A stretch of 64,000 nt of DNA from Anaerolineae bacterium (GTDB lineage Bacteria; Chloroflexota; Anaerolineae; Aggregatilineales; Aggregatilineaceae): the NCBI GenBank assembly GCA_023382715.1, contig JAHDWP010000001.1, forward strand, positions 89,371-153,370, read 5' to 3'. Made by a program: the position numbers and the translations under genes. Shown in pieces: positions 16,900 to 25,699 of this stretch (positions are counted from its first letter, which is position 1; the number at the start of each line of letters is the position of its first letter). The notes beneath the pieces are model-generated. The model was not told the origin of the DNA, searched no databases, and saw nothing but the letters and a program-made list of their open reading frames with translations.

Positions 16900-18879
16900 A
16901 TGGAACATGCCGATATACTATTGACCGGCGGCACAGTGCTGACCCTCAATGGGCGGCTGGATCGCTACGCGCCGGGGGCGGTGGCGATCCGGGGTGATAG
17001 CATTCTCGCTGTAGGCTCCCAGGAGGCCATCTGCGCCCGCTACAGCGCCGACACAGTGGTGGACTGCCAGGGCCAGGTCGTCATGCCGGGGCTGGTGAAT
17101 GCGCACACGCACATGCCGATGTCGCTGCTGCGAGCGATGGCTGATGACCTGCGGCTGGATGTGTGGCTGATGGGCTACATGATGCCGGTCGAGCGCGAGT
17201 TCGTCAGCCCGGAGTTCGTGCGGCTGGGCACTGAGCTGTCGTGCGCGGAGATGATTCGCGGTGGCACGACGCTCATCGCCGATATGTACTACTTTGAGGC
17301 GGAGGTAGCCGCGGCCACCGCCGCGGCTGGCTTGCGCGGTGTATGCGGCCAGACGGTGATGAAGTATCCCGCGCCGGACGCCGAGAGTTATGAGGAGAGC
17401 CTGGCCCGTACGCGACGCTTCATCGAGGAATGGCGTGGGCACCCGCTGATCGTGCCTTCGGTGGCGCCACACGCGCCCTATACCTGCACTGACGAAATTC
17501 TGCGGGCCTGCGCCGACCTGGCCGTCGAATTCGACGTACCTTTGCAAATTCACATCCTGGAGACGCGCCAGGAAGCTGAGGATAGCTGGGCGGCCTTCGA
17601 GAAAAAGGTGGTCAACCGCGTCGTGGAGCTGGGCGTGTTCCGCGCCAAGGCCATCGCCGCCCATTGCGTGCACGTGGACAGCGAGCAGATTCGCCTGCTG
17701 GATCAGTACGATGTTGCAGTGGCGCACAACCCCACCAGCAACCTCAAGCTAGCTAGCGGCATCGCGCCGGTGGCTGAGATGCTGGAGCGCGGGGTGCGGC
17801 TGAGCATTGGCACGGACGGGGCGGCCAGCAACAACGACCTGGACATGTTCGAGGAGATGCGCCTGGCGGCCTTGCTGGCCAAAGGCGCGACCTTTGACCC
17901 GGTGGTGCTCCCGGCCAGGGAAGCGCTGCTGATGGCTACGCGCTGGGGGGCGGAAGCGCTGCACCTGGGACACCTGACCGGCAGCCTGGAACCGGGCAAG
18001 CGCGCCGACCTGATCGTGCTCGATCACGACCCCGTGCACAATATTCCCCATTTCGGGCGCGATCCGAACGCCGTCTACTCGCAGGTGGTCTATGCCGGCC
18101 AGGCGGCGGATGTGCAGCATGTGATGGTGAACGGGCGCTGGCTGATGCGCGAGCGCGCGCTGCTGACGCTGGACGAAGCCCGCATCCGCCGCGAAGCCGA
18201 GGAGTACGCGCGGCGCATGGACGCCTTTCTCATCGCGCGCGAGGGCAATGTGCTCAACAAGCTGGTGGCCATCGGCGGGCTTCAGCAAGAGGAGAGCTTC
18301 GAGATTCAGGTGAAGGCGCTGGTTGACGGCGACGGAGAGAGCCTCATCGAGCGGTTGCTGCGCGACCCGGCGGTGCGCGTCGTCAAGCACAACCACTACC
18401 GGCAATATGACACATACTTCCTCTTCGATGACGAGAACCAGGGCCGCGTGCGCTATCGCGAAGACGACTTCATCGGCGCATCGGGCGAGATGGAGGCGGT
18501 GCGCACCCGGCTGACCTACACGATCCCGGACAAGGCGCGCGAGTTCGACGAGGCGGTGCTGCTCTCGCATTCGCGCTTCATCGCCCCTGCCGACCGCCCG
18601 CTGCGCTTCTATCGCGAGTATTTCCAGGCGCACCGCGAGTGCGAGGTGCACAAGGATCGGCTGCGCTGGCACGTGCTGTACAAGGGCGTGCTGTTCTACG
18701 TGAACCTCGACCACGTGATGGCGCCGAAGACCGACCGGCGCTATATCGAGATCAAGTCGCGGACGTGGTCGGCGCGCGATGCCGAGTACAAGGCGGCGCT
18801 GACGTCGGAGATTCTCGACGAAGTGCTGGGCATTCAGCCGGCAGCGCGGGTGCGCATGGAATATGTGGATCTGTGCTAG
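16900..18879 (+). CDS. Amidohydrolase (MtaD/TrzN-like) fused to a CYTH-like domain
   Basis: A 659-aa fusion. Residues 1-430 are a metal-dependent amidohydrolase of the ATZ/TRZ, methylthioadenosine/adenosylhomocysteine deaminase type: H69 and H71 in NAHTHMP, PHAPYTC, IHILET, AHCVH and SIGTDGAASNN. Residues 465-655 look like a CYTH (adenylate cyclase/triphosphatase) fold. They show ExQxK at 468-472 in place of ExExK, QYDTYFLFDD near 502, a late DHV followed by YIEIKSR near 615, and many paired Arg and Glu. AAGGAACGAG precedes the ATG. The deaminase call is firm at family level. The CYTH call is my own pattern match, and a joint purine or triphosphate role is inference. Confidence 0.8.
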   Translation: MEHADILLTGGTVLTLNGRLDRYAPGAVAIRGDSILAVGSQEAICARYSADTVVDCQGQVVMPGLVNAHTHMPMSLLRAMADDLRLDVWLMGYMMPVEREFVSPEFVRLGTELSCAEMIRGGTTLIADMYYFEAEVAAATAAAGLRGVCGQTVMKYPAPDAESYEESLARTRRFIEEWRGHPLIVPSVAPHAPYTCTDEILRACADLAVEFDVPLQIHILETRQEAEDSWAAFEKKVVNRVVELGVFRAKAIAAHCVHVDSEQIRLLDQYDVAVAHNPTSNLKLASGIAPVAEMLERGVRLSIGTDGAASNNDLDMFEEMRLAALLAKGATFDPVVLPAREALLMATRWGAEALHLGHLTGSLEPGKRADLIVLDHDPVHNIPHFGRDPNAVYSQVVYAGQAADVQHVMVNGRWLMRERALLTLDEARIRREAEEYARRMDAFLIAREGNVLNKLVAIGGLQQEESFEIQVKALVDGDGESLIERLLRDPAVRVVKHNHYRQYDTYFLFDDENQGRVRYREDDFIGASGEMEAVRTRLTYTIPDKAREFDEAVLLSHSRFIAPADRPLRFYREYFQAHRECEVHKDRLRWHVLYKGVLFYVNLDHVMAPKTDRRYIEIKSRTWSARDAEYKAALTSEILDEVLGIQPAARVRMEYVDLC

Positions 18880-18932
18880 AAATTGCCCGGCGCGAGCCAG
18901 GGCTGGTTAAGGCAGCGACAGGCAGAAAACAA

Positions 18933-18968
18933 GGGCGGCTTCCGCGTGACAGGGGCCGCCCTCTGTTC
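18933..18968. terminator. Hairpin between convergent genes
   Basis: GGGCGGC (18933-18939) pairs with GCCGCCC (18955-18961), followed by TCTGTT. It lies between the amidohydrolase stop and the end of the opposing FHA gene. Confidence 0.5.
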
Positions 18969-18991
18969 GCCATGTTTCAACTGCGCCGCCC

Positions 18992-19654
18992 TCACTCGAT
19001 GGGGTTATCCAGGCGGAAGCCGTGCCCGCGCACGGTAATCAGATACTGGTGGTCGGGGTCTACCTCGGCCAGGCGGTCGCGCAGGCGGCGCACCAGGGCG
19101 TCAATTGCCTGCTCGCTGACGCCCTCGCCGACGGCTTCGGGCCACACGGCGGCGATCACTTCGTCGCGCGTGCGCACGGCCCCCGGGTCCTCATAGAGCA
19201 GCTCCAGCAGACGATACTGCGGCAGACTGAGCGGCGGGTCTACTTCGGCCCCCTTGATGAACACCCGCCGCGAATTCTGGTGGATCACCAGGCGGCCCAG
19301 CGCGTGGGGCAGCTCGTCCATCAGCAGCGGGGCAGTGGCCTCGGAACCGACAAAGGTGATCTTGACGGCCAGGGCGATCTGGACCTCGTCCCCGTCCTTC
19401 AGGGGCAGGCTCGTGTTCTTGATCTGACGCCCGTTGACCCAGGTCCCGTTCTTGCTGTCGAGGTCTTCCAGGTAATACACATCACGGTCGCGGAAAATGC
19501 GGATGTGCTCGCGCGAGACCTCGCGTTCGGGCAGCACCAGATCGCACTCGCCCCCACGCCCGATCACCACCTCATCTTTGCCAACCGTCCAACGCTGGCC
19601 GGCCTTTTCGCCCTCGTGGATGATGAGAACGGGTCTGTCAAGTCCGTTTGACAT
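18992..19654 (-). CDS. FHA-domain winged-helix regulator
   Basis: A 220-aa cytoplasmic protein. An FHA phosphothreonine-binding domain spans about residues 8-105 (VVIGRGGECDLVLPE, VSREHIRIF, LEDLDSKNGTWVNG). An OmpR/PhoB-type winged helix spans about 120-217 (LSLPQYRLLELLYEDPG, RTRDEVIAAVWPE, IDALVRRLRDRL, TVRGHGFRLDNP). It should couple a Ser/Thr kinase signal to DNA binding. No receiver domain is present and no kinase gene lies in the window. AGGA precedes the ATG. Its promoter carries a palindrome over the -10, which suggests self-control. Confidence 0.87.
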   Translation of the reverse strand: MSNGLDRPVLIIHEGEKAGQRWTVGKDEVVIGRGGECDLVLPEREVSREHIRIFRDRDVYYLEDLDSKNGTWVNGRQIKNTSLPLKDGDEVQIALAVKITFVGSEATAPLLMDELPHALGRLVIHQNSRRVFIKGAEVDPPLSLPQYRLLELLYEDPGAVRTRDEVIAAVWPEAVGEGVSEQAIDALVRRLRDRLAEVDPDHQYLITVRGHGFRLDNPIE

Positions 19655-19729
19655 AGCATTTTCCTCGCCAATTGCTGCTCACCGAGGCGGATGGGCGCGC
19701 TCTGCTGGGGGGTCGCGTACTGCCTGCCA

Positions 19730-19760
19730 GGAGTATAGCGATACTCCCGGCATAGCTCAA
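19730..19760 (-). promoter_or_regulatory. Promoter and palindromic operator of the FHA regulator
   Basis: On the minus strand TTGAGC (19760-19755), a 17-bp spacer and TATACT (19737-19732). The perfect inverted repeat GGAGTAT, AGCG, ATACTCC (19730-19747) overlaps the -10. That is a good place for a repressor, and the encoded winged-helix protein is the obvious candidate. Confidence 0.6.
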
Positions 19761-19864
19761 CCTGGTAACAGGCTGCGCGACCGGAACCCAGGCGGCGGCG
19801 CGAGCGATCACTGGCCTAATTAAACTGGCGGATTTCTGTCTCGTCAAGTCGCCCGGCGCGAGCG

Positions 19865-22156
19865 TCAGTTGTGCGATAGCTCGACGTTGATAGTCACCGG
19901 ACTCTCCGTGCTCTCCCCGACGATAATGCCGTCTGCGCTGACCGGCAGGTAGCCTTCGGCGCGCACCAGGATGCTGTAGAGCAGGGGTTCTTCGTCGGTG
20001 CCGCGCGGGAGCAAGCTGGAGATCAGGAAGCGCCCTTCGCTGTCGGCCAGCGAGACGCCGAGCACCTGGCTCTGCGTCCACAGGAAATCTTCCACGCTGA
20101 ACTCGGATTGCAGCACCAGGAACATCGCTCCCGGAATGCCCTGGCCGGTCTCGGCGTCGGTGATGCGCCCGCTCATCTGCACGCCGGCGGCGCTGGCGAA
20201 GACGCCGACGGGAAGCTGGCCCAGGCCCACTTTGGCCGTGACGGTGCCCACTGACGTGTTGCTGATCAGGATTTCCACGCCATAGGTGCCGTCGGGCAGG
20301 ATCGCCAGGCTGTCCAGGCCGAGGTAGAAGTCCTCGCCCTCAGAAGGGGCGTTCCACGGCTCGGTGACTTCGAACAGCACATCGCCGTCCACCAGCCAGC
20401 GGCGGGTCCAGAGGGTGCCGGGCGCGAGCAGACGCCAGTTGAAGAAGGCGTAGAGCTGCTCGGTCTCGGCGGGGAATTCGCTGCGGATGGGGCCGGTGGG
20501 CACGCCGCTGATCTGCTCGCCGGTGAAGCGGAAGCCGCTGAAGATGCGGGTGCCGGTCGCCTGGGCGCCGCCCGCGACGACGAAATCGGCGGTCGCGCTG
20601 AGGGCGTTTTCGGCGTACAGCTCCAGCCGGTACTGGCCGGGGATGAACTCGCCGGCAGCGGGCATGATCCACACGCCCTGCGCCGCGCCCTCCCAGGTCT
20701 GCGTGTCGCGCTGAATCTCGGATCGCTCGAAGTACCAGATATAGCTCCACGAAATGCCCGGCGCCATATTGCGATAGTTGAAGCGGGCCTGGATGGCGCT
20801 GCCCTCTGGCAGCAGGTAGCCGGTGCCGACCAGGTTGCCGTCGGGGTTGAGAAAGCCGAAGACCACGTCGGTGAACTGCGGAGTTTCGCGCGGGCCGCCG
20901 CCGATGATGAGGCTCTGGCTGGCCGTTTCACGACCTTCGATGAACAGGCGGAAGCTATAAAGGCCGTTTTCCCAGGGCGTGCCAGAGCTGCCGATGTACC
21001 ACGTGCCGCGCCTGCCGCCGCTCCAGGTGGTGGGGGGCAGGCTGTACGTGGCGTTAGGCACATCGTCCACCGACACGCGCAACTCGTAGACCGTCCCATC
21101 CACCATGTTGTCGTAGTCGAACACCAGGTAGAGGCTGCTGGTGCCGGTGGGCACGCCGGTGACGACATTGGTGGCCACGCCGGCCTCGTTGATGCGCGTG
21201 GTGAAGAAGAGCCGGCTGAAGCGCGCCGTTTCTGTGGGCAGCGTCACCGGCGGGCGCGGGTACTCGTCGCCCTGGCGGATGCCGAGCGTGGCCGCGCGCA
21301 CCAGGCCGCGCGCCAGCCGGGATGGGCGTAGCGCGCTGATGAACCCGCCGACCGGCACGCACTGGTCGCTGGCATCGGCGCGCCCGTCGGCGTTGGAGTC
21401 CTGGATGATGCGGCAGTCCACGGTGGTGCCGCCGACTCGCGCCGGGGCGATGGTCGGGATGCCGATGAGCTTGCCGTCGCGGTTGTAGGCCCCGCCACCG
21501 CTCATCGTGCCGGGGATGGTCGCTCGCGTGCGAATCCAGGCGCGCTCGCCGGCGCGGGCCTCGGCAGTGAAGCCGCTGACGGTGCCGCGCGTGACTTCTA
21601 CCGGCGCGTCGCCGAAGTCCGGGTAGCCGACGACGGTGATCGTCTCGTCGAGCGCGACCTGCAGCGAGTCGCCCAACTCGACGAAGGGCAGGCTGAGCGC
21701 CCCCGACTCGATGATGCGCCCGTCCAGGTAGCCGGTGATGCGCAGCACGGCCAGGTCCAGGCCACGGCTGGCGTCCACGATTTCGGCGGTGTAGGTGGGG
21801 ATGGGCGGTTCGTCCAGGCGCACGGTGATGGCGATGGTGATGGTGTCGGAGCGGCAGGTTTCGCTGGGCAGGGCGATATGCGCGTTGGTCAGGATCAGCC
21901 CGTCGGCGCTGATCAGCGTCCCCGATCCGATGCACGAGATGATCGGCTGGCCGCGGCTCTGGTAAGTCTGCATGATGAAGACCGTCGCCCGCTTGATGAT
22001 GTCCTCGTTCAGCTCCACGAGCGGCGGTGGCGCGACCTCTTCGCCTTCGTCGCCCTGGGCGAAGGCGGGCACGCTGAGCGAAGGGGCCAGCGCTTCCAGC
22101 AGCAGGGCGACGATCAGGCTGAGCGCCAGGGCAAGCCAGACGAAACGGCGCGGCAT
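19865..22156 (-). CDS. Secreted trypsin-like serine protease with beta-rich C-terminus
   Basis: A 763-aa exported protein. A signal peptide ends near AFAQ (residue 34). Residues 50-290 form an HtrA/trypsin-like domain with the triad His in LILTNAHIAL, Asp in GLDLAVLRI and Ser in IPGTMSGGGAY, where the usual GNSGGP is altered to MSGGGA. Residues 300-640 hold beta-sandwich modules of no clear family. Residues 670-760 look like a carboxypeptidase-regulatory-like domain (MSGRITDAETGQGIPGAMF). It has no PDZ domain. Its start overlaps the previous stop as TGATG, so it is the third gene of a coupled operon after prsW-like. Confidence 0.83.
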   Translation of the reverse strand: MPRRFVWLALALSLIVALLLEALAPSLSVPAFAQGDEGEEVAPPPLVELNEDIIKRATVFIMQTYQSRGQPIISCIGSGTLISADGLILTNAHIALPSETCRSDTITIAITVRLDEPPIPTYTAEIVDASRGLDLAVLRITGYLDGRIIESGALSLPFVELGDSLQVALDETITVVGYPDFGDAPVEVTRGTVSGFTAEARAGERAWIRTRATIPGTMSGGGAYNRDGKLIGIPTIAPARVGGTTVDCRIIQDSNADGRADASDQCVPVGGFISALRPSRLARGLVRAATLGIRQGDEYPRPPVTLPTETARFSRLFFTTRINEAGVATNVVTGVPTGTSSLYLVFDYDNMVDGTVYELRVSVDDVPNATYSLPPTTWSGGRRGTWYIGSSGTPWENGLYSFRLFIEGRETASQSLIIGGGPRETPQFTDVVFGFLNPDGNLVGTGYLLPEGSAIQARFNYRNMAPGISWSYIWYFERSEIQRDTQTWEGAAQGVWIMPAAGEFIPGQYRLELYAENALSATADFVVAGGAQATGTRIFSGFRFTGEQISGVPTGPIRSEFPAETEQLYAFFNWRLLAPGTLWTRRWLVDGDVLFEVTEPWNAPSEGEDFYLGLDSLAILPDGTYGVEILISNTSVGTVTAKVGLGQLPVGVFASAAGVQMSGRITDAETGQGIPGAMFLVLQSEFSVEDFLWTQSQVLGVSLADSEGRFLISSLLPRGTDEEPLLYSILVRAEGYLPVSADGIIVGESTESPVTINVELSHN

Positions 22157-22758
22157 CAGAAGATCTCCACAGTCTGCAACAGGTTCTCGAAGCGGTAGAG
22201 GTTGGCGTCGAAGGCGGTGCGCTCCTCGCGGTAGATGATAATCACCGCCTGGCCGCGCCGCAGCACGACGACATCCACGCCTTCGACGACGAGCGGCACG
22301 CTGGCCTGGAAGGGGTTGCGCTCGTCCTGTGTATAGGCGTAGGTCATGCGCTTGGCCGGGTCGCCGCGCAGAATCTCGTCGCTGCGCGCGATCTCTCTGT
22401 AGGTCGAGAAGCGCGCTGCGCGCTGCATGGTCAGCAGGTCGAGCACGGTGTTGGGCGTGGCGTCCGGGCCGATGGGCAGCACCGCGATTTGCAGCGTGGT
22501 CTTGAAGGGCAGGGCGTCGGGGTCCTGGGCGCGCACGACGAAATCTTCGCCGCCCGTCTCCAGCAGCCAGCCGCTAGGCAACTGTGCGCGGACACCCGCT
22601 TCCAGGTCTTCGAAGGTCTGGGTGGCGCTGAGAGCGGCATCGCGCAGGGTGACGCCCAGCAGCAGCGCTCCCACCGCCATCAGCAGGACGAGGTACGTGT
22701 TCCAGCGCTGGACGAAGCTCAGGCTGGGGGTGTCGTCGAGGGGGGTGAAGCCGGTCAT
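22156..22758 (-). CDS. Single-pass membrane protein, unknown
   Basis: A 200-aa protein with one membrane helix (about residues 20-40), an outside domain with alternating strands (TTLQIAVLPIGP, VDVVVLRRGQAVIIIYREE), and no known motif. The fold could be a PsbP- or lipoprotein-like sandwich, but that is a guess. The start overlaps the prsW-like stop (ATGA) and its stop overlaps the protease start (TGATG). The three are therefore translationally coupled and probably act together at the membrane. Confidence 0.7.
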   Translation of the reverse strand: MTGFTPLDDTPSLSFVQRWNTYLVLLMAVGALLLGVTLRDAALSATQTFEDLEAGVRAQLPSGWLLETGGEDFVVRAQDPDALPFKTTLQIAVLPIGPDATPNTVLDLLTMQRAARFSTYREIARSDEILRGDPAKRMTYAYTQDERNPFQASVPLVVEGVDVVVLRRGQAVIIIYREERTAFDANLYRFENLLQTVEIF

Positions 22759-23660
22759 AGCGTTCGCCTGGGGCTGCTGAGCGCCTGGGCGCGAGCGTCG
22801 GCGCTGGCGACGAGAAAGGCGAAGATGGCGAACAGAATGGCGACAAAGCCAAAGGCCAGCAGCAGGCCGAGCAGGGGCGAGCTGCCGCTATCGGCGACGC
22901 TGGGGCTGCCGGTGATGGCGATGGCCCGAAAGGCGTAATGCGCGCCGCTGATGAGCGCCGCGATACCCAGGCCGGCTGGCAGCCAGAAGATGGCCGTGCG
23001 CCCGATCCAGAGTTCAGCCAGGAAGAAACCGAGCAGCGCACCCATTGCGAGATGGGGCAGGGTGATGCTGACCACGCGCAGCGCAGTCGCCAGCAGAGTG
23101 GCTTCGGTGAACAGGGCGAAGCGCAGGTTGAGCACGGTGGCATAGCCGACTGAAACCGCCAGGCTGTAGGCGATGCCGTCGAGCCGCTGCGTAAAATGGC
23201 GCGGCCAGACTGTGTAGCGCAGGACGAGATACTTGAGGAACTCGGCCGTGAAGCCGATCGTAGCCGCATAGCCGAGCAGCCGCCCGCCGAATCCCGCGCC
23301 GGGCAGCCAGCGCCCGGTCAGGAAGACGTGCTCATCCAGCGGCACGGCGACCGCGTTAGCGACCAGCGCGCCCAGGATGAGCACGCGCAGCAGGCCGGGG
23401 CGCGGGCGCAGCGCGCGGCGCTCGCCGCCCCAGGAGAAAACGAGCCACAGCGCCAATGGCAGCAGCGCCACGCCCGCGCGGGGCAGCGGGTCGCGCAGGC
23501 CGGCGGGCAGGATGCCGAACAACTCGGTGAGCGCGTACAGGGCCAGGGCCACGCCGAACAGCGCCAACACCTCCAGCCACGCGGTACGCCACACGCGCCG
23601 GTAGGGGTAGATTTCCTCAATTTCCGGTTCGGGAGCCAGCAGCACAGGCTCGAACGACAC
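22755..23660 (-). CDS. PrsW-like intramembrane metalloprotease
   Basis: A 301-aa protein with about eight membrane helices. The PrsW pattern is visible: FTAEFLKYLVLR in place of the usual EExxK, RLDGIAYSLAVSVGYATVLN, and the histidine of ITLPHLAMGALLGFFLAE. The first Glu of the EExxK motif is Ala here, so activity is uncertain. The start is a GTG at 23660 with an AGGAG 7 bases upstream. The frame is open for 130 more codons, but these cross repeats and carry no similarity. PrsW relatives cleave anti-sigma factors. The coupled downstream genes encode a membrane protein and a secreted protease. Confidence 0.78.
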   Translation of the reverse strand: MSFEPVLLAPEPEIEEIYPYRRVWRTAWLEVLALFGVALALYALTELFGILPAGLRDPLPRAGVALLPLALWLVFSWGGERRALRPRPGLLRVLILGALVANAVAVPLDEHVFLTGRWLPGAGFGGRLLGYAATIGFTAEFLKYLVLRYTVWPRHFTQRLDGIAYSLAVSVGYATVLNLRFALFTEATLLATALRVVSITLPHLAMGALLGFFLAELWIGRTAIFWLPAGLGIAALISGAHYAFRAIAITGSPSVADSGSSPLLGLLLAFGFVAILFAIFAFLVASADARAQALSSPRRTL

Positions 23661-23713
23661 GTTTGCGCTCCTCGATTTGGATGGCGGCCCAGGCCGGTGG
23701 TACACTCGCGGCG

Positions 23714-23784
23714 ATTCTACCGCAGCCCCGGAAGAGCGCCCAACGTCTCGCTGGGAGCGGTGCGTGCAAAGGTGGCCGGTCACT
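23714..23784 (-). promoter_or_regulatory. prsW-like promoter with upstream element
   Basis: On the minus strand TAGAAT at 23719-23714. The -35 is poor. A degenerate copy of the shared element ends in ACCTTTGCACGCACC (23774-23760), with its estimated 5' edge 65 bp before the -10. Confidence 0.4.
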
Positions 23785-23811
23785 TGTTTGACGCGCGGCG
23801 CGGCGAGTTCG

Positions 23812-23837
23812 CAGGGGTGTATGGCCATACGCCCCTG
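23812..23837. repeat. GGGGCGTAT-type palindrome
   Basis: CAGGGGTGTAT, GGCC, ATACGCCCCTG: an 11-bp stem with one G-T pair and a 4-nt loop. Related copies are at 38063-38084 and 49180-49205. Confidence 0.75.
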
Positions 23838-23896
23838 CCTGACAGGTTTTGCGCGCACTTGCCGGGGGTGCATGTGAGACGGAGCGGCGTTTGTGA

Positions 23897-23994
23897 GCCG
23901 CAGAGACGCAGAAAAGACGAGATCTCCGAAGCCGTTGGGGACTTCGGAAGCCGACCCTTCCCGTTTTACTCCGCGCTCTCTACACCTCTGCGGC
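23897..23994. repeat. Dispersed CCGCAGAG inverted repeat, copy 2
   Basis: The ends GCCGCAGAG and CTCTGCGGC are exact inverse complements. Inside is a nested CCGAAG and CTTCGG pair. It is related to 11548-11630. Confidence 0.7.
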
Positions 23995-24040
23995 GAGTGT
24001 GTCGTCCCTGGTCTGAACCGGGCTGAGTGAGGGTGCTGAC

Positions 24041-25684
24041 GTGCTAACCTCTGCATCTATGCGCCGGCGGCTGCCGGTGAGCCTCGGCGTGCTCGGCGTG
24101 CTGATCGCCATCCTGTGCCTGGCGGGCGTGGTCGTGGCGTTGCTGGCGCTGCGCGCCGGGCTGGACGACAAGGACGGCGGGAACCGCATCGTCTACGGGC
24201 TGACGCTCAACCCGTCCGGCTTTGATCCGCATATTCACATCTCCAACGAGTTGGGCATCCCTTTCTACTCGATCTACGACACGCTGATCTATCGCCACCC
24301 GCAGACGATGGACTTCGTCCCTGGGCTGGCCGAGCGCTGGGAGATGGCCCCGGACGGCCTGAGCTGGACGTTCGCGCTGCGCCGGGACGTGACTTTTCAC
24401 GACGGCACGCCCTTCAACGCCCAGGCGGTCGCTGCCAACCTGGATCGCATCACCAACCCGGAGCTGGCGTCGGGCAAGGCGCTGGCGCTGCTCGGCCCGT
24501 ACACAGGCTACACGGTGGTGGACGACTTCACGATCACGCTGCACCTGTCAGAACCCTACGCGCCATTGCTCGACGGGCTGAGCCAGGTTTACCTGGGCAT
24601 GGCCAGCCCGGCGGCGCTGCGCGAATACTCGAAGAATACCTACCAGTGGCACCAGGTGGGCACCGGCCCCTACCGGCTGGAGGAGATCGTGCCCGGCGAC
24701 CGGATCATCCTGCGGCGGAACCCGGAGTACGCCTGGGGACCCGTGTTCTACGCTGAGGCCACCGACCAGTCGGTGGATACGGTGGAATTCCGCTTCTACA
24801 CCGACCCGGCGACGCGCAGCCTGGCCCTGGAGAGCGACGCGGTGCAGATGATCGGCGAACTGCTGCCGACCGATGTCGAGCTGCTGCTGGGCAATACGCA
24901 GCTACGGGTGCTGCGAGTGCCCATCCCCGGCCTGCCGCAGCAATTCTTCTTCAACACAAAGCGTGCGCCCACCGACGAGCTGGCCGTGCGGCAGGCGTTG
25001 CTCTACGCGACGAACCGCACGGAGATCGTGGACGCGGTTTTTCAGGGACAATCGCCGGTGGCGCACGGCCCACTGACCGCGACGACTCCGTTTTACGATC
25101 CAGCGGTGGAGGCGCTTTATCCGTTCGACCCCACTTTCGCCCAAAGCTTGCTGTTGGGCGCGGGCTATGGCGACAGCGACAACGACGGCATCTGGGATCG
25201 GGACGGCGAGCCGCTGCGCCTGACGATGATCTTCCCGTCGTGGAACCAGACGCCAGAGGTCGCCCAACTGATCCAGAGCGAGTGGCGCGACATCGGCATC
25301 GAGGTCGAGCTGATCCGCGTGCCGGACTTTCCCACGCTGCGCAGCTACGCGCTGGAAGGCGACTTCCACCTCATCGCCTTCTACGATTTTGGCGTGGAAG
25401 CCAGCCTGCTGAACCAGTTTTACATGACCGGCGGGGCCAACAACTGGTCTGGCTTCAGCGATTCCGAGCTGGACGGCTGGCTGCACGAGGCGGTGCGCCA
25501 GGTGGACGCCGGCACGCGCGCCGCGCTGTATTCGTCGGTGCAGCAGCGTATCATGGAGCAGGCGGTTGTGCTGCCCATCCGCGAGTATGTCAACCTCAAC
25601 GGCACGACGGCACGGCTCGACGGGGTGATCTTCAGCGCCCAGGGCTGGTGGCCGCTGCTGCGCAACCTGCAACTGCGCCCCTGA
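24041..25684 (+). CDS. ABC transporter substrate-binding protein (peptide/nickel type)
   Basis: A 547-aa extracytoplasmic binding protein of the SBP_bac_5 family. The N-terminal helix (about residues 12-38) has no lipobox cysteine, so it is an uncleaved anchor or signal peptide. Family signatures include LAERWEMAPDGLSWTFALRRDVTFHDGTPF (residues about 96-125), VGTGPYRLEEIVPGD and the AxxYATNR helix. The GTG start has GAGGG 7 bases upstream; an ATG six codons later is the alternative. Two permease genes follow at 15 and 4 bp. The ligand is probably an oligopeptide, but di- or oligosaccharides are possible. Confidence 0.88.
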   Translation: MLTSASMRRRLPVSLGVLGVLIAILCLAGVVVALLALRAGLDDKDGGNRIVYGLTLNPSGFDPHIHISNELGIPFYSIYDTLIYRHPQTMDFVPGLAERWEMAPDGLSWTFALRRDVTFHDGTPFNAQAVAANLDRITNPELASGKALALLGPYTGYTVVDDFTITLHLSEPYAPLLDGLSQVYLGMASPAALREYSKNTYQWHQVGTGPYRLEEIVPGDRIILRRNPEYAWGPVFYAEATDQSVDTVEFRFYTDPATRSLALESDAVQMIGELLPTDVELLLGNTQLRVLRVPIPGLPQQFFFNTKRAPTDELAVRQALLYATNRTEIVDAVFQGQSPVAHGPLTATTPFYDPAVEALYPFDPTFAQSLLLGAGYGDSDNDGIWDRDGEPLRLTMIFPSWNQTPEVAQLIQSEWRDIGIEVELIRVPDFPTLRSYALEGDFHLIAFYDFGVEASLLNQFYMTGGANNWSGFSDSELDGWLHEAVRQVDAGTRAALYSSVQQRIMEQAVVLPIREYVNLNGTTARLDGVIFSAQGWWPLLRNLQLRP

Positions 25685-25699
25685 CGCGCGCTCTGTCGC

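Larger units (their letters stand above)
23661..24040. other. Repeat-rich divergent region
   Basis: 380 bp with the prsW-like promoter and its upstream element, a GGGGYGTAT palindrome (23812-23837), a partial TGACAGG and TTTTGCGCGCA motif (23839-23856) and a CCGCAGAG inverted repeat (23897-23994). No gene is supported. Confidence 0.6.

Noticed and set aside
23660..24056. A longer prsW-like reading frame
   Set aside because: It would cover the promoter region, the palindrome and the CCGCAGAG repeat. GTG at 23660 has an AGGAG at the right distance.
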